Shown piece after piece: positions 8,633 to 16,981 of a stretch of DNA of 64,000 nucleotides; within the stretch, counting starts at the first letter, position 1, and each line of letters opens with the position of its first letter. The stretch is taken from the NCBI GenBank assembly GCA_020637335.1, contig JACJWC010000008.1, forward strand, positions 184,150-248,149. Direction: 5' to 3'. The DNA is from Acidobacteriota bacterium (GTDB taxonomy: Bacteria > Acidobacteriota > Holophagae > Acanthopleuribacterales > Acanthopleuribacteraceae). Made by a program: the position numbers and the translations under genes. Under the pieces are notes generated by a model that ran no database searches, had not been told where the DNA came from, and saw only the letters and a program-made list of their open reading frames with translations.

Positions 8633-9499
8633 ATGCCGCATTCAATTTTTCGTTTTTCAGGCCTTTTCCTCGGCCTTGCCCTGCTCTTTTCCTGTTCGTC
8701 AGGGCCCCAACCTTCAACTCTCCAAAAAATCCAAAAAACCAAAAAGATCAGACTCGGTTACGCCAACGAAGCGCCGTATGCCTTCCTCGACCCAGAAACG
8801 GGTGAAATAACCGGCGAAGCACCGACCCTGGCCCGTGAAGTGTTTGGTCAATGGGGCGATTACGAGGTCGAAGGTGTTCTGACCGAGTTTGGCTCTTTGA
8901 TTCCGGGCCTCAAGGCTGGTCGTTTCGATATAATTGCCGCAGGGATGTACATCACGCCCGCGCGCTGCAAGGAAATCCTGTTCTCCGATCCGACCTACGC
9001 GATCGGCGATCAGCTACTGGTTCCGGCCGGGAATCCCAATAACTTGCATGCGCTGGCCGATTTCGTCGATCAGGACCTGAAACTGGGCGTGGTGACTGGC
9101 GCCATGGAGCGACAACACGCCGAACTGGCTGGTGTTGCCGCAGAACAATTGGTCCTCTTGCCTGACACGCCGAGTGGTTTAGAAGCGCTGATTGCCGGTC
9201 GTATCGATGCGTTTGCCGTAACCGCCTTAACCGCGCAGCAACTGGTCACGCGTGCGGGTTCGGATCAGGTCCAAACGGTTGAACCCTTCCATGACCTTGA
9301 GCAAAATGGCGTGTTATTAAAAGGGTATGGGGCCTTTGGGTTCCGCAAATCCGATAGCGAATTACGCAATGCCTTCAATACCACCCTCTCTGGACTCATT
9401 GGCACATCGCGCCATCTGGAATTGGTGGAACCCTTTGGTTTTGGACCTAATCAGATGCCCGGTTCGGTTCGTATGGAAACGCTGTGCTCAATGCCCTAA
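8633..9499 (+). CDS. ehuB: Ectoine/hydroxyectoine ABC transporter, substrate-binding lipoprotein EhuB
   Basis: A 288-residue periplasmic binding protein of the amino-acid (family 3) type. A lipoprotein signal ends at LLFSCSS, giving Cys21 as the lipidated residue. The mature part carries the EhuB-like stretches LGYANEAPYAF, EGVLTEFGSLIPGLKAGRFDII and AAGMYITPARC. It would capture ectoine and hydroxyectoine for the EhuCD channel. It begins a four-gene cluster with ehuC 9 bases downstream, and the ectoine biosynthetic operon lies opposite, which makes the substrate assignment strong. The start is fixed by the signal peptide; it sits only 7 bases after the -10 box. Confidence 0.92.
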   Translation: MPHSIFRFSGLFLGLALLFSCSSGPQPSTLQKIQKTKKIRLGYANEAPYAFLDPETGEITGEAPTLAREVFGQWGDYEVEGVLTEFGSLIPGLKAGRFDIIAAGMYITPARCKEILFSDPTYAIGDQLLVPAGNPNNLHALADFVDQDLKLGVVTGAMERQHAELAGVAAEQLVLLPDTPSGLEALIAGRIDAFAVTALTAQQLVTRAGSDQVQTVEPFHDLEQNGVLLKGYGAFGFRKSDSELRNAFNTTLSGLIGTSRHLELVEPFGFGPNQMPGSVRMETLCSMP

Positions 9500-9508
9500 A
9501 GGCATTCG

Positions 9509-10165
9509 ATGTCTGAATCCATGCTGGCGTCTTTGTTCTCCGGGTTTTGGGTCACCCTCAAATTGACCTTGGCTGCAGGTGGATTGGGTATCCTGCTCAG
9601 TTTCCTGGTCGGCGTGAGTTTGTTTGCACGTTTGCCGGGTGCGCGTTTGTGGGGTGGCGTCTACGTGCGCGTCTTTCGCGGAACATCGGCCCTGGTCCAA
9701 TTGTTCTGGTTCTATTTCGTCTTTCCGTTAATCGGAATCCACCTCTCGGCTTTTTTTTGTGGGTTTCTGGCCCTGGGCCTGAACATGGGTGCTTACGGAG
9801 CAGAAGTGGTGCGTTCGACTTTGGCCAACTTACCCCATGAACAGCGCGAGGCAGCCCTGACCCTGGGTTTTGGGCGATGGGCGACCTTGGTCCATATCTT
9901 GTTACCGCAGGCGCTTCTGCAAATTTGGCCGCCGATGACCAATTTGCTGATTGAACTTTTGAAGGGAACCGCTTTGGTCTCTTTGATCACCTTGCCCGAT
10001 CTGACCTTCCAGGCCCAAGCGCTGCGATCGGCCACCTTGAAAACCCCATTGATCTTTGCTTGGGTTCTGATCCTCTATTTTGTCGCGGCCCAGGTGATTG
10101 CGCGCCTTTCCCATTTTGCCGAACGGCGGGTCGGTCGTTGGTCCCGCAGAGGACTACAAACATGA
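9509..10165 (+). CDS. ehuC: Ectoine ABC transporter permease EhuC
   Basis: A 218-residue inner-membrane permease of the His/Glu/Gln/Arg/opine family. It has about five hydrophobic segments and the cytoplasmic EAA loop (EQREAALTLGFGRWATLVHILLPQA at about 111-135), which docks on the ATPase. The N-terminal ASLFSGFWVTLKLTLAAGGLGILLS is typical of the first helix of these permeases. It pairs with EhuD to form the channel. The stop overlaps the ehuD start (ATGA), indicating coupled translation. The EhuC/EhuD naming follows gene order after ehuB and could be swapped. Confidence 0.9.
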   Translation: MSESMLASLFSGFWVTLKLTLAAGGLGILLSFLVGVSLFARLPGARLWGGVYVRVFRGTSALVQLFWFYFVFPLIGIHLSAFFCGFLALGLNMGAYGAEVVRSTLANLPHEQREAALTLGFGRWATLVHILLPQALLQIWPPMTNLLIELLKGTALVSLITLPDLTFQAQALRSATLKTPLIFAWVLILYFVAAQVIARLSHFAERRVGRWSRRGLQT

Positions 10166-10821
10166 TTTGGGATTGGTCGTATACCTGGCAGATTCTGCCT
10201 GCTTTTGGCTCGGCTTTGCTGGTGACGTTTCAGGCCTTGCTCGGCGGGTACATGATGGCCCTCATCCTGGGTCTGGTCTGGGCGGTCCTGCGCATTGCGG
10301 CGCCCACCGGGTTGGCTCTGGCCGTGGCGGTAGGGGTTGAATTTGTGCGATCCACCCCGCTTCTGGTTCAGTTATACGCCCTTTATTTTATCGGTCCCCG
10401 TTTCGGTCTGGCGCTTTCACCGCTTTTGACCGGTATCCTTGGTTTGGGATTGCATTATTCCGCCTATCTAGCCGAAGTGTACCGGGCTGGCATTGAAGCC
10501 GTTCCGCGCGGCCAATGGGAAGCGGCTTCCGTTTTATCGTTTCCGACCCGAACCCTGTGGTGGCGGGTCATTTTCCCGCAAGCCATCCCACCCATGCTGC
10601 CTACTTTGGTCAATTATGCGATTGCCATGTTGAAGGAGACGCCGTTGCTCTCAGCTATTGCGGTGGTGGAGTTGTTGCAGGTCGCGAAACAGGTCGGGTC
10701 ACAGCATTTCCGCTATTTGGAGCCGATGACCTTGGTTGGGCTGATTTTTTTGGTTTTGAGCTTGGCTATCGAAGCGGTCAGTCGCTCATTTTTTCCAGGC
10801 AAAAAGGAGGTTTCAACTTGA
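10162..10821 (+). CDS. ehuD: Ectoine ABC transporter permease EhuD
   Basis: The second permease, 219 residues from the ATG at 10162, which overlaps the ehuC stop. It has the same fold as EhuC, with FVRSTPLLVQLYALYF, HYSAYLAEVYRAGIEAVPRGQWEAA and the EAA-loop end FPQAIPPMLPTLVNYAI. The upstream in-frame extension to 10060 lies wholly within ehuC and is not likely translated. The 3' end carries the ribosome binding site AAGGAGG for ehuA, and its stop overlaps the ehuA TTG start. Confidence 0.9.
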   Translation: MIWDWSYTWQILPAFGSALLVTFQALLGGYMMALILGLVWAVLRIAAPTGLALAVAVGVEFVRSTPLLVQLYALYFIGPRFGLALSPLLTGILGLGLHYSAYLAEVYRAGIEAVPRGQWEAASVLSFPTRTLWWRVIFPQAIPPMLPTLVNYAIAMLKETPLLSAIAVVELLQVAKQVGSQHFRYLEPMTLVGLIFLVLSLAIEAVSRSFFPGKKEVST

Positions 10822-11588
10822 CTGAATGGGCCATTGAGGCCAAAGGATTGAGTAAACGGTTTGGCGATCAAACGGTGTTACAGGACTTGGACCTGTCCAT
10901 ACCGGCCGGTGAGAAATGGGTCCTGATTGGGGCCAGTGGCTCGGGTAAGTCTACCTTTTTACGTTTGTTAATTGGCTTAGAACGACCGCAGTCAGGCCAA
11001 GTCCATGTTTTCGGCCAGCCCCTTTACGATACGGGCAAGTCCGATGGCGAGGGTTTAGCTTTGGTGCGTGAAGCGCGTCAGATCCGACGTCAGATGGGCA
11101 TGGTCTTCCAACAATTCAACCTATTCCCGCACATGAACGTGTTGCGTAACCTGACGGAGGCGCCGGTTCGGGTCCTTGGCCAGGATCGCGAGGCGGCGCG
11201 GGTCATGGGCCTGGCCCTCTTGGAAAAGGTCGGCTTGGCGGACAAGGCCGAAAGTTTCCCCGCTCAGCTCTCAGGTGGCCAACAGCAGAGGGTTGCCATT
11301 GCCCGTGCTCTGGCACTATCACCCCGCATTCTGCTATTCGATGAGGTGACCTCCGCCTTGGACCCGGCTCTGACCTTTGAAGTTCTCGATGTGCTGCGCG
11401 ACTTGGCCCATGAGTCGGCGATGACCATGGTTTTTGTCACCCACGAAATGGATTTTGCCCGTGAAATCGCCGACAAGCTCTGTGTTTTTGATGCTGGCCG
11501 GTGTGTTGAGCAAGGTCCTGCCCAACAGGTGCTGGATGACCCGCAGAGCGATGCTGCCCAGGCTTTACTAAGGACATCGCGTCGTTAA
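10818..11588 (+). CDS. ehuA: Ectoine ABC transporter ATP-binding protein EhuA
   Basis: A 256-residue ATPase that drives ectoine import. Walker A is GASGSGKST (near residue 40), the Q-loop is MVFQQFNLFPHM, the signature is LSGGQQQRVAIARALA, Walker B is ILLFDEVTSALDP, and the switch histidine is in VFVTHEM. The start is TTG at 10818, with AAGGAGG 8-9 bases upstream; the longer frame from 10515 is a shadow inside ehuD. It ends in a 3-base tail-to-tail overlap with the MarR-type gene on the other strand, so uptake and synthesis units converge directly. Confidence 0.92.
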   Translation: MTEWAIEAKGLSKRFGDQTVLQDLDLSIPAGEKWVLIGASGSGKSTFLRLLIGLERPQSGQVHVFGQPLYDTGKSDGEGLALVREARQIRRQMGMVFQQFNLFPHMNVLRNLTEAPVRVLGQDREAARVMGLALLEKVGLADKAESFPAQLSGGQQQRVAIARALALSPRILLFDEVTSALDPALTFEVLDVLRDLAHESAMTMVFVTHEMDFAREIADKLCVFDAGRCVEQGPAQQVLDDPQSDAAQALLRTSRR

Positions 11589-12127
11589 ACGGTTTCATCC
11601 GAATCATCGGCCTGGATCGGGCCGCTGGTCAGCAGCGGAGCGGAATCGACCCGTTCGGCATCCATTAACGAGGCGACCCGTTGCAGGGAACTGAGAATCA
11701 GGCTCTGTTCCCAATCGGCCAGTTTCTGAAAGCGATTGGTGAACTCAACCTGCAGAAGCGGCGGGGACTGGGCCATACGCCCTTGTCCTTCAGGCGTTAA
11801 GCGGACCCATAATTTGCGGCGGTCCTGGTCGTCGCGGAACCGTTCGACCCAACCCTTTTTGGTCAGACGGTTTAACAGATCGGTCACCGTGCCGGGCGAT
11901 ACACTGATCCGGTTGGCCAGCTCCGTGCAAGCCATTTGGGGCACTTCGCTAAGGGTTAAAAGCACAATGGCTTGTGGACCGGTGATTCCGTGCTGATGGG
12001 TGAGGTGGCGTGAATGCAGATCAATCGCGCGAATGATGCGCCGAATATTCTTGAGGACCTGATCGCAAATTGCATCGTGAGGCGCCATGTGAGCTGTTGC
12101 CCATCCTAATTCCGCATTGGCTCCCAC
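11585..12127 (-). CDS. MarR-family regulator, probable EctR of the ectoine locus
   Basis: A 180-residue MarR-type winged-helix protein. The DNA-binding part is at about 60-125 (ANRISVSPGTVTDLLNRLTKKGWVERF followed by the wing DDQDRRKLWVRLTPEG). EctR, the known MarR-type repressor of ect genes in some methylotrophs and halophiles, is often linked to ectABC, so regulation of this locus is a fair inference. The GTG start at 12127 is supported by AAGGGG 9 bases upstream. It lies after ectD in the same direction, but a strong terminator separates them, so it is either read through at a low level or uses a promoter within the short spacer. It converges with ehuA. Confidence 0.75.
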   Translation of the reverse strand: MGANAELGWATAHMAPHDAICDQVLKNIRRIIRAIDLHSRHLTHQHGITGPQAIVLLTLSEVPQMACTELANRISVSPGTVTDLLNRLTKKGWVERFRDDQDRRKLWVRLTPEGQGRMAQSPPLLQVEFTNRFQKLADWEQSLILSSLQRVASLMDAERVDSAPLLTSGPIQADDSDETV

Positions 12128-12141
12128 TCTAATTCACCCCT

Positions 12142-12190
12142 TGCAAAAAGAAAACGAAAAACGGGTCGAACTGCTGAGTCCGACCCGTTT
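12142..12190 (-). terminator. Rho-independent terminator of the ect operon
   Basis: Read on the minus strand: AAACGGGTCG, a 12-base loop, CGACCCGTTT, then an interrupted T-rich tail. It begins 4 bases after the ectD stop codon and isolates the MarR gene from the biosynthetic genes. Confidence 0.88.
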
Positions 12191-12193
12191 GGG

Positions 12194-13093
12194 TTAGTAG
12201 GTTGAAACCCCGGCAAAATCGCGGCTGGCGATATGCTCGGGTCGCGGCTTTTGGCCACAGAATGGTGCCAGCAGCGCGTTTTCCACACTGTTGTAGACCA
12301 TAAAGATGTTGTTGCGCGGATAGGGTGTCATGTTGCCACTGGATCCGTGCATCGTATTGCAATCGAAAAAGACGACCGTACCTTTGGTTCCGGTTGCGGA
12401 AACGATTTCACCTTCGGCACACAAACTGCGTAACGCATCGTGGCTCGGTACGCCGTATTCCTGCTTGCGCAGCGATTTTTCGTAGTGGTTGTCGGGGGTA
12501 ACGCCTTTACAGCTGATGTAGCGTTGATGCGAACCGCGAATCAGCATCAACGGCCCGTTGTGGACAAAATTGTCATCCAGGAACAGGACGCAGCTGATGG
12601 CGCGCATACGCGGCATGCCATCTTCCATGTGCCAGGTCTCGAAATCACTGTGCCAATCAAAGGGCCTTCCTTCGAAACCAGGCTTGAAGTTGATCCGCGA
12701 TTGATGAATGTAGACTTCACTGCCCAAGATTTGGCGGGCAATCCCAGCCAATTTGGGGTGACGGGCGAGTGCGCGGAACGTACCCATTTGTTGGTGGACG
12801 GCGAAGATCGAGCGGACCCGACCATTATCCGGCTCAAAAATGACCTGATGGTCCGGGTCGGCGGCCGCTTTGGCTTGTGCGTGTTGCGCAGCCGAAATGA
12901 CGTCCAGTGTGCTTTCAGCATCTAACCAAGTCGGTAACTGGATAAAGCCGTCTCGTTCAAACTGGGTCAGCTGATCGGCGCTGAGCGGACCGGCCTGGCC
13001 CGGGTAAATGACCGGATCGACTCGGTCGATCAGGCGTTCGCCATCCGGGTTCCGCGAAGGGTAAGGGCTGGGCTGTATGAGGGTTGCGGTCAT
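12194..13093 (-). CDS. ectD: Ectoine 5-hydroxylase
   Basis: A 299-residue Fe(II)/2-oxoglutarate dioxygenase that converts ectoine to 5-hydroxyectoine. The EctD signature segment around FDWHSDFETWHMEDGMP is intact. The iron ligands are visible as His148, Asp150 and His249 (in MHGSSGN). The N-terminal FERDGFIQLP and the RSIFAVHQ segment also fit EctD rather than the related phytanoyl-CoA hydroxylases. Its ATG overlaps the ectC stop by 4 bases, and a terminator follows directly, making it the last structural gene. Its presence means the cell makes hydroxyectoine as well as ectoine and needs oxygen for it. Confidence 0.96.
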   Translation of the reverse strand: MTATLIQPSPYPSRNPDGERLIDRVDPVIYPGQAGPLSADQLTQFERDGFIQLPTWLDAESTLDVISAAQHAQAKAAADPDHQVIFEPDNGRVRSIFAVHQQMGTFRALARHPKLAGIARQILGSEVYIHQSRINFKPGFEGRPFDWHSDFETWHMEDGMPRMRAISCVLFLDDNFVHNGPLMLIRGSHQRYISCKGVTPDNHYEKSLRKQEYGVPSHDALRSLCAEGEIVSATGTKGTVVFFDCNTMHGSSGNMTPYPRNNIFMVYNSVENALLAPFCGQKPRPEHIASRDFAGVSTY

Positions 13094-13485
13094 GTCGAAA
13101 CCTCCAACTCGGCGGGGTATGCGCCCGTTTCGTCATGAACTTCGCGACCGGTTACCGGCGGATTAAAGACACAGATCATGCGCATCTGCGTTTTACCGAT
13201 CAGAATGTGGCGTTCATGGTTGGTCAGCGCATATAGGGTGCCGGGCCGAATCTCGTACTCGCTGCCATCTTCCAGGTTCTTGATGGAACCGGTGCCTTCA
13301 ACACAATAGACCGCTTCAAGATGGTTGGCGTAACACATCTCGGTCTCTGTACCTGCATGAATCAGGGTGTCGTGCATGGAGAATCCCATGTTTGCATCTT
13401 TTAACAAGAGGCGCCGACTGTTCCAGGTCGGTGTTTGAATGTCGTGGTCGGTACCCACGATGTCTTCCAGGTGTCTAACGATCAT
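13090..13485 (-). CDS. ectC: L-ectoine synthase
   Basis: A 131-residue cupin that cyclises N-gamma-acetyl-diaminobutyrate to ectoine with loss of water. The start MIVRHLEDIVGTD, the NHLEAVYCVEGTG strand and the LYALTNHERH strand match EctC. The three metal ligands of the family fall at the expected places: Glu57, Tyr85 and His93. The upstream AAGGAG gives a clear ribosome binding site. It sits 9 bases after ectB and overlaps ectD by 4 bases. Confidence 0.96.
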   Translation of the reverse strand: MIVRHLEDIVGTDHDIQTPTWNSRRLLLKDANMGFSMHDTLIHAGTETEMCYANHLEAVYCVEGTGSIKNLEDGSEYEIRPGTLYALTNHERHILIGKTQMRMICVFNPPVTGREVHDETGAYPAELEVST

Positions 13486-13494
13486 GCTCTCTCC

Positions 13495-14775
13495 TTAGGA
13501 CAGGCTGTGTCCAACGGGTTCAGCAGTCGTTGCACAAACCCGGGCTACAGCGGATTTCAAAATATTCAGACCATTGGCCAATTCTTCGGGGGAGATGGTC
13601 AGCGCGGGCAAAACCTTAACTACCTGGTCTTGGGCGCCTGCCGTCTCGATGATGAGTCCGGCTTCAAAACAGCAGCGCGCAACAGCACCTGCTTTTTCGC
13701 TATCCTGGAAGTCCAGGCCCCAGATCAGGCCCCGGCCCCGTACCTTCAATTGCTCATCGGGGTATTGATCAGCGATTTCTTCAAGCGCTTTTTCAACCAG
13801 CTCACCTTTGTCTAATACGGCTTGGCTCAATTCGTCTGTTTTCCAGCGTTGCAGGGCTTGGGTTGCGGTAACAAAGGCCAAATTATGACCGCGGAAGGTG
13901 CCGTTGTGTTCACCGGGCGACCATTGATCCCATTGGGGTTGGATCAAGACGATGGAAAGCGGAATGCCATAGCCACTCAAGGATTTTGAGAGGCAGATCA
14001 GGTCTGGTTGAATGCCTGCGGGTTCAAAGCTGAAGAACGGGCCGGTACGACCACAGCCGACTTGGATATCATCGACAATCAACAAGATCTCGTGTTGTTT
14101 GGCCAAGCGGGCCAAGCGTCGCAACCAGGTGAAGCGGGCCGGATTAACGCCACCCTCGGCCTGGACCGTCTCAACGATGAAAGCCGCCGGTTTGTCCAGT
14201 CCACTGGAAGGGTCGCTCAGATACTGGTCCAGAATGTCGATCGTATCGATATCTTTGCCGAAATAACCATCAAACGGCAGGGTTGGACTGTCGTTTAAAG
14301 GCACACCAGCACCGTTGCGTTTGGTCTCATTACCAGTCAAGGCCAGAGAGCCCAAGGTCATGCCGTGGAAGGCATTGGTGAAGGAGAGCACGCTGGAACG
14401 GCCGGTTACTTTTCGCGCGAGTTTGATGGCGGCTTCTACCGCATTGGTGCCAGTCGGACCCGGAAACATCATTTTGTACGACATTCCGCGCGGATGCAGC
14501 ACGATGTCTTGAAAAGCCTGGATAAATTCGCGTTTGGCGCCTGTGTACATGTCCAAACTGTGGGTTACACCATTGCTGGTCACATAACGGACCAGGGCTT
14601 TTTGCATGTCATCGGGGTTGTGGCCGTAGTTGAGCGCACCGGCCCCGGCAAAAAAATCCAGGTAGGTTCGCCCTGTTTCGTCGGTCAGGCTGCTGCCTTT
14701 TGCGGTTACAAATACTTTGGGAAAGTTGCGGCAATAGCTGCGCACTTCCGATTCATAGGTTTCAAATAATTGCAC
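13495..14775 (-). CDS. ectB: L-2,4-diaminobutyrate:2-oxoglutarate aminotransferase
   Basis: A 426-residue class III PLP aminotransferase that makes diaminobutyrate from aspartate semialdehyde with glutamate as donor, the first committed step of ectoine synthesis. Visible landmarks are FFAGAGALNYGHN, FPGPTGTNAVEAAIKLAR, the VDDIQVGCGRTG motif (Asp235 region, cofactor nitrogen) and SKSLSGYG with Lys264 as the probable Schiff-base lysine. It starts with GTG, preceded by AAGGAG. The gap to ectA is 2 bases. Confidence 0.96.
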   Translation of the reverse strand: MQLFETYESEVRSYCRNFPKVFVTAKGSSLTDETGRTYLDFFAGAGALNYGHNPDDMQKALVRYVTSNGVTHSLDMYTGAKREFIQAFQDIVLHPRGMSYKMMFPGPTGTNAVEAAIKLARKVTGRSSVLSFTNAFHGMTLGSLALTGNETKRNGAGVPLNDSPTLPFDGYFGKDIDTIDILDQYLSDPSSGLDKPAAFIVETVQAEGGVNPARFTWLRRLARLAKQHEILLIVDDIQVGCGRTGPFFSFEPAGIQPDLICLSKSLSGYGIPLSIVLIQPQWDQWSPGEHNGTFRGHNLAFVTATQALQRWKTDELSQAVLDKGELVEKALEEIADQYPDEQLKVRGRGLIWGLDFQDSEKAGAVARCCFEAGLIIETAGAQDQVVKVLPALTISPEELANGLNILKSAVARVCATTAEPVGHSLS

Positions 14776-14777
14776 AC

Positions 14778-15305
14778 TTAACTCCTTTTAACGCGGGACT
14801 TGAAGGGACCCAGCCGCAAGAGCGGTTCTGCCTCGTGCTGGGAACCCGGTGGAAAAAACGATTCGGGGAAACCGGGTAGTTCCTCCAAGGCGCATTTCTG
14901 TTGTTTTGCTATTTTTTCGAACAAGCGACGCGAGCCCAAGTTTGAAGGACTCACGGTGGTTTCGAGATACTGAAGATGGGCGAGTTGGGGACGGGTCAGG
15001 ATTTGCTGCACCATTTGCGTCGCCAATCCTTGACCCTGATGCTCGGGATGCACCCCGACCTGCCACAAGAAATAGGTATGGGGGTGACCCGGCTGAAGAT
15101 AACCAGACACAAAACCCACCAGATTATTGCCTTGTTCGGCAACCACACAGGTCGCCGCAAAGTGGTGCCCTAGGAGCATATACAAGTAAACGGAATTGAG
15201 GTCGAGCACCTTGGTTTTTTGAACCAGTTCCCAAATGTGTTTGCCATCTTGGGCACTGGGCGGACGGAATCGGTAAGGGCCCGAAGGCTCTTTAGGTTGG
15301 GTCAC
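14778..15305 (-). CDS. ectA: L-2,4-diaminobutyrate N-gamma-acetyltransferase
   Basis: A 175-residue GNAT-fold enzyme that acetylates diaminobutyrate, the second step of ectoine synthesis. The acetyl-CoA loop is QVGVHPEHQGQGLATQMV, and the family segments YRFRPPSAQDGKHIWELV, LDLNSVYLYMLLGHHF and LETTVSPSNLGSRRLFEKIA are present. The start is GTG with AGGGAG about 10 bases upstream. It lies between the aspartokinase (14-base gap) and ectB (2-base gap). Confidence 0.95.
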   Translation of the reverse strand: MTQPKEPSGPYRFRPPSAQDGKHIWELVQKTKVLDLNSVYLYMLLGHHFAATCVVAEQGNNLVGFVSGYLQPGHPHTYFLWQVGVHPEHQGQGLATQMVQQILTRPQLAHLQYLETTVSPSNLGSRRLFEKIAKQQKCALEELPGFPESFFPPGSQHEAEPLLRLGPFKSRVKRS

Positions 15306-15319
15306 GTGTTATTTCTCCC

Positions 15320-16786
15320 TTATACGGCGACGCGCACTGGAACCGGTAAACTTTTTAAATCCGACCAGGCGGGACCAAAGACGTGATCGGGCAGGTTCTG
15401 AGCCAACAAGGAGTCGTGGACACGTGCTGTAACGTCCTTGATTTCCTGGCTGTCGAGCACCAAGGTCAGGTCCATATCCTCGGGTGTATTGGAGACCATA
15501 TAGACTTTCTGGCCCTGCATAACTTCCATTAAGGGGCTGATCTCCGGTAAGCGGTTGCGCAAGCTTTTGCCAACCAGGCTTAGCGAGGCTTTGTTCCAGC
15601 GGATCTGGCCCTCGGCAAAATGCTGAAAATGGCGCTCCAGCGCTTCGCGTTCCTCGGGCTCCAACGGGTTCAAAGTGGGATCAATGGTGAAACGCAGGTG
15701 TTCTTGCGAAAAGGCCATATGGTCCCAGGCGATGTCATGGGCTTCCAAACCGGCTAAAGAACGGGTCACGAATTGGGGGTCACCAGGCCGCTGGGCACGC
15801 ATTTCGCCATAACCCAATTGGGATCGGGACAATACAGCTTTAACCCCTTCAAACGCAGCTTCAGCTGAATGGCCAATGACGGTTGTGGGTAATTCTGGAT
15901 CCTGGGTGCAACGTATATGTAAGGGGATTTGGTGTTCCCGAACGGGTCCTATACATCGCGGGTGCAGGACCCGAGCGCCCATGGCGGCCAAACGTTCGGC
16001 TTCGTCATAGTCGAGGTTGAGCAAGAGGCGTGCATCGGGGAAGGCTTGGGGATTGCTGGTGAAGATGCCGGGAACATCGGTCCAAATCTCCAGGCGATCC
16101 GCCGAGAAAATGGAAGCCAGGTAACTGGCAGAAGTGTCCGATCCACCGCGACCGAGTAAGGCGGTTTCACCTTGGGCGTTGGCGGCCAGGAACCCTTGCG
16201 TTACCAAAACCGTGGGGCCAAGCGCTTCGTAGCGGCTGCGTAAACTGGGATTGGGCGAGAAATCGCATTCTGCGCTCAGGTAGGCCTGGGAATGCTGGGC
16301 TTGCGATTTGGTGTGCAGCAGTTCGCGGGCATCGACCCATGCTGTGGGCAGACCTGTCTGCTGTAACCAGGCCGCAGCCATCTGCGTGGAGAGCCATTCT
16401 CCGGTTGACATGATTTTGGCTTTTGTGGGAGCCGGCAAGGGCATGCCGGGTTTACTGCCCACCAAGTTGGCTTTGATGGCGTCCAGACCCTGGCCGATGA
16501 GGTGGTTGCCGAGCAGTCCAATCTCTTGACACCAGGTCTGGTGAAGACTTTCGATATGGTCGATGTGGGGTTGGGTCGGCTGACCAGCCTCCCATGATTC
16601 AATTAAGGCATGAAGGCGATTCGTCGTTCCAGCTAAAGCGGAAAGAACCAAGAGGGGATGTTGCCCCGCGCGGAGATGAGCTTCAACGGTCCGGGCAATT
16701 TCCGGCCAGTTCCGCACATTGGCAACGCTGGTTCCGCCAAATTTGAGGACGATCCACCCAGTTCGTCTGGGGTAGTGCTCGTTCAA
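15320..16786 (-). CDS. ask_ect: Ectoine-dedicated aspartate kinase (Ask_Ect type)
   Basis: A 488-residue aspartokinase that phosphorylates aspartate, feeding aspartate semialdehyde to EctB. It has the N-terminal kinase signature VLKFGGTSVAN, the LLGRGGSDTSA segment and the EIWTDVPGIFTSNP segment, then C-terminal ACT-like sequence (about 360-488). It heads the ect operon rather than a lysine/threonine operon. That matches the specialised Ask_Ect enzymes, which escape feedback inhibition by lysine and threonine; the escape itself is not visible in sequence. The start is TTG with AAGGAG 8 bases upstream. The order ask-ectABCD differs from the commoner ectABCD-ask. Confidence 0.92.
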   Translation of the reverse strand: MNEHYPRRTGWIVLKFGGTSVANVRNWPEIARTVEAHLRAGQHPLLVLSALAGTTNRLHALIESWEAGQPTQPHIDHIESLHQTWCQEIGLLGNHLIGQGLDAIKANLVGSKPGMPLPAPTKAKIMSTGEWLSTQMAAAWLQQTGLPTAWVDARELLHTKSQAQHSQAYLSAECDFSPNPSLRSRYEALGPTVLVTQGFLAANAQGETALLGRGGSDTSASYLASIFSADRLEIWTDVPGIFTSNPQAFPDARLLLNLDYDEAERLAAMGARVLHPRCIGPVREHQIPLHIRCTQDPELPTTVIGHSAEAAFEGVKAVLSRSQLGYGEMRAQRPGDPQFVTRSLAGLEAHDIAWDHMAFSQEHLRFTIDPTLNPLEPEEREALERHFQHFAEGQIRWNKASLSLVGKSLRNRLPEISPLMEVMQGQKVYMVSNTPEDMDLTLVLDSQEIKDVTARVHDSLLAQNLPDHVFGPAWSDLKSLPVPVRVAV

Positions 16787-16981
16787 AACTGCGGCTCCTT
16801 TATTTCTAATTCAAAATATATTTAATTGACGCGATAAGGGAAAGAACGTCAAACGGCGCTTATTGAAACATAAAAATGGCCATCTTGCAAATTATTGGCC
16901 GGCTTTTGTGATTTTTTACCGTTTGTTTGCGAATCTTTAATCTTTTGAACTCAAAATAAATGGTTGACTCGCAAAGGTCGC
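16787..16981 (-). promoter_or_regulatory. Probable promoter region of the ect operon
   Basis: An AT-rich 195-base spacer between marC and ask. On the minus strand a TTGACG (16852-16847) lies upstream of AT-rich ATTAAATATATTTTG, but no -10 with good spacing stands out. Loosely spaced or alternative-sigma promoters are usual for osmotically induced ect genes. No clean EctR-type palindrome was seen. Confidence 0.4.

Noticed and set aside
12440..12925. 161-codon plus-strand open frame across ectD
   Set aside because: It is the complementary shadow of ectD, whose minus-strand product has all iron ligands.
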